DNA from: Elmis aenea
Taxonomy: Eukaryota > Arthropoda > Insecta > Coleoptera > Elmidae
Length of the DNA stretch: 64,000 bases
Assembly (NCBI GenBank): GCA_947652605.1
Contig: OX393578.1
Coordinates: 59,341,415-59,405,414, forward strand
Reading direction: 5' to 3'
Numbering within the stretch: the stretch's first letter is position 1; every line of letters begins with the position of its first letter. Under the pieces are notes generated by a model. It was not told the DNA's origin, made no database searches, and saw nothing but the letters and a program-made list of their open reading frames with translations. This document shows, piece after piece, positions 56,700 to 64,000 of the stretch. A program made the translations under genes and the position numbers.

Positions 56700-59600
56700 T
56701 TTTTTTAAACCATCATCAGGTCAATTTTTTTTTATGGACGGTATATCTGATTTTAACGCCAATTTGTATAGCATTTTTTTCTGAATTCGACAATGTATAA
56801 CACTTTGGACTTTTTTAAAACAATTGTTGTCACAAATGGCATAGACAAATATTTAATTTAAAACAAATCCTAATGGGCATGGTAAATAATTGTCTTCGTC
56901 CCTTTTTCCTTGGAAGCACGTAAGTAAACCGCATGAAATTACTATTAAAGGGATTTAATTAAAAAAAAAATAGGTAATAATAAATATGTTAGGAATGCAT
57001 GAACATTGTTTACTTATTAGCAAATATTTTTAGAATATTTTATTTGGTTAAGTAATTTCTTGGTATTAATTTTCTGAAATTGATCCATGTGTCGTCGCAA
57101 AGAAAATTTAGCGTCCTAACATTAAAGTAAAATTAGTCAAATTATCGGTGCAAGGAAATGTTATTGATATTTTGCAAATTAAAATTTGTTTAGCGATGAA
57201 GAGAAAGCGATATGGAGCCCTTTTTTTCCTTTTATACTTTGATTTTAAGTTAACTACGAAAGCAATTTAAAAGTTAAAAGACATTACAACGGCAAGAATT
57301 TTTAAATCATGTTTACAAAGAAAACAGATTAATTTCCTAAGAGCATATTAATTTTGTCATAAATTATTATCGTCAATTACATTTAAATAACTTGATACTG
57401 TACAAAATGGATACGATTTTGAAATAAATGATATTTGCAATTCTCTTTGAATATATTTACACTCTCCTCTAAATGTTTGTTTTTGAACAGAGTTGGCAAA
57501 CAAGTTGAAACGTTATGTAATGAAATTGCTTTATTAATTTGACTACTTCCATAAAATACATGATACAGCTAATTGTAAGTTACTTCCAAGACGAAATTTG
57601 ATAGTATTCAAAACTTCTGAAGTTTCCTATAAGAATCTTCAGTACCACTCAAATTACCGGGTTTCTGGCGAAAGTTTTACCCAAACCGATGGGTAAATGT
57701 ATGGTATCAAACAAAACAACTACGATAATATATTTTCAAAGGTTTCTAAAGTTTAGTTTATGGTACATGCTAGAGCTCTTCAAAGAATTTTAATAACTTG
57801 ATGGTTGAAGGAGGGTTGCAGAAAGCGATAGAAATTACCTCCTTTCGACTTTTAAAATACTCTGTGGTTATAGAATAGGTCTAATCTACTCAACCAATGG
57901 CCTATTGTTGATAGGAATTAGGAGCAAATTATTTGCTCTATAAAAAAATTCAGTTGCAACATGGAACTGCTATTTGTGAAGTTTAAGTGCTACAGAGGTT
58001 AATATAAGACTCTATAGTAAATAAAAACGCTATACAATAACTATAATTGCTGTATTAAGTAATAAAATGCTTTTAAGAAAATTAAACGCTGTATAACAAA
58101 TTTCTCTGTGGTTATCACAAATATTTTTATGCAAATTAAAATGCAAAACATTTAACTTATGCCACTTTCAAAATAAACGGCAACTTCCCGACATTATTCG
58201 GCAATGAAAACAAAACATGGCCATATATGTTTATGTTATTTATTCGTTAAGGCATTAATATTTTCCGAAGTAACCGACTTTGCAAAATAAGAATGCGTCA
58301 AAACAAATCAATTCCATTATTCATTTCGATATAAAATTCCGGGTATTTGAATACAACACAGAAGTCATAAAAATCCGTTCAATTTATCTGGTTCATGTAA
58401 ATAACACCTATAAAACTTGTATTGATTTTATTGTTATGCAGGTCACAACAACTAAAACTGATTTAATGACATGTCGGGAAATGTTACTATAACTGCCGGA
58501 AATTTACATAATATCCGTCTCTGTTTATGGTTATTTCGAAAAGTTTTAAACGAAAAACAAGTTATTTCGGACTCAAAAATTACAACTTCGAATAACGGGT
58601 TTACAACTAACCATTACCAACACGCGAGGGGGTTTGTTTTTTTATTTCTTTATCATAAAACGTGGGTTAATGATAGTAAGCGGTTAATTTAATTTGCGTA
58701 TTACGGTAAGTATGCAATTGTTTGGTTAATAAGCTTCCAAACAAAAATATTTTGGTAATAAAGTAAAGGGCAAGATGTATTTGCAAGAACATGATAATCA
58801 AATTATTGCTGTATTTTAAAAACTTCTTTAGATATTTGGTTATGGTTTCTGATGCTACGAGTGCAAGTTATTAATAAATTAACCTAGCGATTTAAAAAGA
58901 TTTAGGGCTTAATTAGAACATCAAATTACAACACAAGTTCCTTGAAAACCAACATTCTTACGCCAGCGTTTCTCCAAAATTATTCTATTAGAAGAAAAGG
59001 GTCAGTTTTTAACGCCTATGAATTTTATATTAAACGTGTACCGACCTCTCTGAACCCGATGTACGATTTCATATTTGCTGTAATATTACCAAGCTTAACA
59101 TCTATATAAAATGGCCAGCCTTGATAATAACAAACGCAGCCCCAGGAGGTTTGACATTCGATGAAGTCTATAAAGTAAATTTTCCTTACGTGCCTTTAAC
59201 GGGTTCACTTGCATGCGTTAAAAATGTAATTTTCCCTCTCCTTATCAAACGCATTAACAGCGTAATCCATTGTTGTTTTAGGGCTTTGTTTTGATATAAT
59301 GGAATTTGCACATAAGCAGGTTCATGGTCTTATTAAATGCATTATGAACACCAGTTTTATCGCAATAAATGTACTCTACAAAGATATCAGACTTAAAACT
59401 TTTTTACTAATGTCTTAATAATAAAATAAACGCGAATTAAATGCGAAAAAATGTTTCCCTAGAAACCTTAAATTACTGTAAATTATTTATTCAAAAAAAA
59501 ATTAAAATAACCGACAAATTACGCAACTTTGCCCCAATTTGTAGCCCTTGGGCTCTTACACTATACAATAGTTAAGACAAAATATAAAACGAAGTGTTCT

Positions 59601-61545
59601 GTAATTATATCACACTTAGGCTGTTGTAATATAGAGGGCAGCAAAAAGTCTTAATTTCTTGATTCCAGATTTGAGCTTTCCAGCTATGAACGATTCCCGT
59701 GTTGCGTGGTTCCATTGTTGCATGATTCCTGCGTTGAGTGATTCCAGCGTTGGACGATTTAAGAGTTGAATGATTTTATCAGTGCATTTCCCTGGCTTGA
59801 ACATTCCATATTTGAATGTTCCAGATATTAATGGCTTACCCTCATTTTTTTGTAACGTTTCTAACTCATCAAATTCCTTCAGGGCTGCCTTTTCGCCACG
59901 CTTTTAGATGACCACATTTTGTCAATACACTAACACTAAAAAGTTTCCCTGTCCAACGATAGGCTTTATAATTATAGCAAGGATAAAGTAGTGAAGCATT
60001 GTGTAATCGAAAAATAAAGAATACCGTTTGACTGTTTACATAGCAGAAACGTGTAAAATTCCTAACTAATCCATTTCCCTTTGCTCAGGATTTCCTTGCG
60101 TACTTCCATTAATAAAACGACAACTCGTCATAAACATAATCTACAGCAAGACGCTCCCAGAAATGCAAAAACATCTCGTAAATATTGAATAACTTTCAAC
60201 TTGTAAATGAAATTAATTTAACGAACGCTCTAATTGAATCCCTAATGGTGTATCTCGATTCGAATTTTGTGTTCCAAGAATGAAATGAAAGCTGCACTTT
60301 CTGATACCGTGCCGGTGCTATACAGCGTTTAACTAAATTAAGTGGAAACTGGAATGGATCGCTCTCACAGTATTTTTGTTTTTTAAATTTAATTCTAATC
60401 TTGCTCCGCTCAGCAATAAAGAGCCAATATAAATCGAGTTGGTTTAATTGCCTGCCGTTTTATTAATTACATTTGCTTGTAAGTGTTTAAAGGTGTACTG
60501 TAATCTGTTTATGCCCAAGCATTAAACGATACAATCTTCGAGATGTTTTAGCCTTAAATTTAATCTGCAGTATGGAATAATTGGTATATAAGAAAATGAC
60601 TTTTAAAACTTTAATCTTCACTACACATAAGCTAAAATATCTATCAAATTATTATAGATTTTTATTTGAAATTAACATTTAAGGTTGTTTGAACGATTTT
60701 AAGTTATGATTTTCATTTTACAATAATCGTTTAATCGATCTTACAAAATAAACACTTTACGAAAATAGTTATTATCCTTAAAGCCTTAAGTATTCTCAAC
60801 AAAAGTCTTGGATGACAATGAGTGGTGTTTTTTTTTTGAAAATACATTTCTAACACTGTTTATTGTATGAAATCAGTGAAAGTACTAAAAACTTTAGAAA
60901 TAGATAAAGGAAAGTCAAGGAAAGTTAACAGTTTAAAATGCTAGTTCAGAAAGGTAAACTTCCGACTTTTGTTTTAAAATCGTGTCTTTGTGCATTTGTG
61001 TCACAATATCTATGATTTTAAGCTTTTGATTATCGTATAGCCTGTATAGAGAACGGTATAATCAAACTATTAATCAAAGACTGTAATACATTTGCAGGAA
61101 CATTTTTATACATGCTACAAAATCTTCATAAAATTCGAACCTTTTTAGAAGAATACTTTTTCATGCATATTTAAAATGTACCATGTTTAATAATTGTTAC
61201 AGACTAAAATATACTGCAAATTAAGCCATTAACTAAAAGTTGTGTGTAGCGAGGTAGAATAATAGCTGGTGTGCTGTGGTTAAGTTTAACAGACGCAAAT
61301 TATTGCTAATCTCTTGGGCAACATCTGCAAAATGCTGCACTTTAACTAAGGTTGTAGATTTTGTTTAAACGCAAAGTTAATCCTTCTGAGCAAGTAAAAT
61401 GGAAATAAAAAAGTTATAAGAAGAAAGGGTTTACAAAATGGAAAGGCAGCATACTTTTTTCACAAGAATATTCAAGAGCTAATTTATACAATACATTTAC
61501 GTAGTAAAATCTCTAGCAAACGCTGTAAATTATTATATCATAGAA
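56700..61545. other. 4.8 kb AT-rich DNA, few features
   Basis: No transposon borders or supported genes. Short frames at 58280-58492 and 58471-58692 have no recognisable motif. A small degenerate repeat lies at 59665-59830. Confidence 0.45.
59665..59830. repeat. Degenerate tandem motif, GATTCC(A/T)GCGTTG
   Basis: Loosely periodic words: GAACGATTCCCGTGTTGCGT, GGTTCCATTGTTGCATGA, TTCCTGCGTTGAGTGA, TTCCAGCGTTGGACGA, ATTTAAGAGTTGAATGA, then CATTCCATATTTGAATG. The spacing is about 16-18 bp. Possibly an old minisatellite. Confidence 0.5.
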
Positions 61546-61550
61546 GACTT

Positions 61551-64000
61551 AGAGAAGTAATAATAATAGGAGACTGGAACGGGCGTATTGGAAACGACAC
61601 AAATAAGGCACTAGGCTGTATGGGCAAATATGGAACAGAAAAGACCCTAAATCAAAACGGTAAGAAGATGCTAGAATTCTGCATAAGTAACGATCTGCAG
61701 ATAGGGAATTCATTTTAAGACCATGGAAAAGAACCCCAATACACGTACGAGTCAGAAGATGGAGAGCATAAGAGCATCATAGACTACGTGGTTATCACAA
61801 AAACGCTAGAAGCAAAAATAAAAGACGTCTGGGTCGAAAAACAAGCAGAACTAGGCACGGATCACAAACTAGTATTAATGGAGTTGGAAGAGGAACTACC
61901 CAAGCTACCTATAGTAAAACAGTACACAAAAATAAATACAGAAAAGCTTAAAAATAAGAAAATCAGGCAAAGCTACCACGAGAAAATAGAAAAAAGATTG
62001 TACGGAAAAATGGAAGAAGTGGAAGGCATGGATTTGGAAGATTTATGGAAAAGCTTTAAGGAAACAACAATAAAAACAGCAAAAGAAGTCTGCGGAATAA
62101 GGAAAATACATGGGTTTAGGAAAAGTAGCAGATGGTGGAACGACGAAGTGAAAGCTAAAATAAAACAAAAGAAAATAGCTTGGAAAAAATATATAATAAC
62201 GGGGAAAGAAGAGGACAAAACAATCTACAAACAGAAAAGAGATGAAGCCAAACAGGAAGTGAAAAAAGCTAAAACCAAAAGCTGGGAGAAGTTCGGAGAA
62301 GAGATAGAGAGGGATTACCATACAAACAAAAGTAACTTTTGGAAAACAATAAAAAACCTTAAAAGAAATAAAAACGAACAAATATGGAATATAGAAGATC
62401 AAAACAGGGAACTCAAAACAGAAACAGAAGAAATACTAGAAGTGTGGAGTAAATACTACGAAGAGAAATTTAAAAATAACAAAAGCCAACACCCAAACGC
62501 ACTAGAAATAGCAAACACAGACAACGAAAAAGAGGAAGACCGAGCGGAAAATGTAATATTACAAGAAGAAGTAGCACAGATAAAGAGACTGCTAAAAACA
62601 GGCAAGGCAGCAGGGAGTGATGAAATAGTGCCAAAATTAATAAAATGGGGAGGGGAAGCAATGGAAAAATGGCTAACAAGGCTGTTCCGTAAAGCATGGA
62701 CAGAAAATAAGATACCCGAAGACTGGGAGAAAAATGTAATTATACCGCTATACAAAAAAGGAAACAAAAGTAAATGTGAAAACTATAGAGCGATATGCCT
62801 AGCCTCAACCTTGTATAAAATGTACACTAAAATACTTGAGAGGAAACTAAGAAATGAAGTGGAAAAGAAAATGGAAGTAGAGCAGGCAGCCTTTATGAAA
62901 GGAAAACAAACGCAAGATCACATAAGTATAATTAGAAAACTAACTGAAAGAGCAAACGAACAACGGAAAAAACTATATTTAGCATTCGTGGACCTGAAAG
63001 CAGCATTCGACACAGTACCAAGAGGAAGATTGTGGAACTGCTTAGAAGAACTGAAGGTCACGGAAAAACTCACCAAGGCAATAAAAAGTGTATACAGAAA
63101 AGTTATAGCGGAAGTACGAATAAAAGGCAAAAGCTCCAGAAAATTTACACTACAAAGAGGAATCAAACAGGGTGACAGCCTAAGCCCCCTATTATTCAAT
63201 ATTTACATGGACAAAATACTGAAGACCTGTAAAAAAAATACGCCCAAAGTAACAGTCGGATTCAAAGATCTTTGGCCCATCCAGATACAGTGTCTATTAT
63301 ATGCAGACGATATAATAATAGTGGGGGAAAACAGAGAAGACATACAAAAATCCTTGAACCAGTGGAACGAAACGATACAACAAATGGGAATGGAAATAAA
63401 CACAGGGAAAACAAAAATAATGAAAATAAACGATGATGACCAGCAAAACATCAAATGCGGAGACGACGTACTGGAGCAAGTCTCGACAATAGAGTACTTA
63501 GGAACGAAAATTAGCGAAGATGGGAAAATTGACGCAGAAATCCTAAACAGAACCAGAAAAAGCACGAGAATTTACTACCAACTAAACAAAACTATCCTTG
63601 GGAAAAAAGAAATTAGTGCACAAACAAAAACCAGAATATACAACACGGTCGTAATTCCAACTATGCTGTATGGTAGTGAAACATGGCCACTAACATCTAA
63701 ACATGAGAAAAGAATAACGGCAGCAGAAATGAGATTCTTAAGAAAAATAGCGGGAAAAACAAAAAGAGATAAGTGCAAAAATAAAGACATCCAGAATAAC
63801 CTACAACAAAAACAAATAACCCAGAATATCGAAGAAAAACAATTAAAATGGTACGGACACGTGCAGAGGATGCCGCCAGAATCCATGACAAAAAAAATAA
63901 CAGAAAGTAGGAGGTATGGGAAAAGGCGGGTAGGAAGGCCAACAGCTAACATGGAAAACAGGATAGAACAAATAGCCCGTGAAAGAGGGAAAACAGTTGG
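61551..64000 (+). mobile_element. LINE with endonuclease and reverse transcriptase, runs off the window
   Basis: One reading frame from 61551 to the window end, broken only by a TAA at 61716-61718; 760 further codons follow without a stop. Apurinic-type endonuclease: VIIIGDWNGRIG (D and N of the active site), DYVVITKTLEAKIKDVWV and GTDHKLVLMELE (the DH motif). Reverse transcriptase: KTGKAAGSDEIVPKLIKWGG, PLYKKGNKSKCENYRAICL, LAFVDLKAAFDTVPRG (first catalytic D), RGIKQGDSLSPLLFNIYMD, LLYADDIIIVG (catalytic DD, codons from 63300) and EYLGTKISEDGKIDAEI. Tail: VIPTMLYGSETWPLT, AAEMRFLRKIAG and KWYGHVQRMPPE. The sense strand is A-rich. The N-terminus of the endonuclease is missing, so the copy is 5'-truncated near 61545. 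The ORF end and 3' UTR lie beyond the window. The clade is unassigned; the YGSETW/WYGHVQRM tail recalls RTE-like insect LINEs. Confidence 0.93.

Noticed and set aside
61973..63952. Minus-strand frames up to 125 codons, hydrophobic and serine/phenylalanine-rich
   Set aside because: They are antisense to the long LINE frame; an A-rich sense strand automatically gives F/S/L-rich antisense frames.

Overview
The window is AT-rich, intron-type insect (arthropod) nuclear DNA, probably a repeat-laden genome such as that of a beetle or hemipteran. I cannot name the species. The evidence is two split coding exons that read as an insect RGK-family small GTPase, together with a dense population of typical insect transposons: hAT, piggyBac, pogo, mariner, Harbinger-like and LINE elements, and TACAGGGTG-type inverted-repeat elements. 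Nothing bacterial is present: no operons, no ribosome-binding-site-led genes, no CRISPR, and no tRNA or rRNA that I could recognise.

Layout. 1-4.88 kb is an AT-rich satellite with two monomer lengths, about 157 bp and then 141 bp, and a six-monomer higher-order repeat in the first part. 4.88-5.44 kb is a truncated inverted-repeat element fused to the end of the satellite. 6150-6241 and 17095-17309 are two consecutive minus-strand exons of the Rgk GTPase gene, carrying the P-loop exon and the following switch-region exon. The 10.85-kb intron between them holds a hAT element with a transposase remnant, a foldback arm, a 3.4-kb piggyBac element inserted in an older inverted-repeat element, and a 1-kb inverted-repeat element. 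The remaining Rgk exons must lie outside the window or in upstream exons I could not recognise, so 17.3-64 kb is either further 5' intron or intergenic DNA.

18-32 kb is a chain of transposons, several nested inside one another. They include an inverted-repeat element carrying a retro-insertion, a CAGGGACT hAT element, a foldback element, a 374-bp hAT MITE, a hAT element containing a pogo element, Harbinger and LINE scraps, and an AACCGGTT-rich hAT element. 32-35 kb and 37-40 kb show little. 35.3-36.3 kb is a broken mariner transposase, 37.1 kb a GC-rich hairpin MITE, 39.9-40.4 kb a piggyBac tail next to an 18-bp tandem repeat, and 41.4-42.3 kb a LINE 3' end. 44.5, 46.4 and 48.7 kb hold a piggyBac MITE, a hAT MITE and a pogo element with a PHD-like finger. 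51.1-53.2 kb is a LINE reverse-transcriptase gene split by a decayed piggyBac element. 55.2-56.7 kb is a GC-rich satellite of about 74 bp whose unit contains a hairpin. 61.55 kb to the window edge is a LINE with a long, almost intact endonuclease/reverse-transcriptase reading frame.

The only host-gene signal I trust is Rgk. Everything else with coding potential is transposon-derived. The most unusual patterns are these: three separate piggyBac-type elements that share an architecture of palindromic subterminal repeats; two pogo-type elements packed with 15-bp repeats, one reduced to a mini-ORF that appears to join the transposase N-terminus to its terminal zinc-knuckle tail; and two unrelated satellites that both show higher-order structure.
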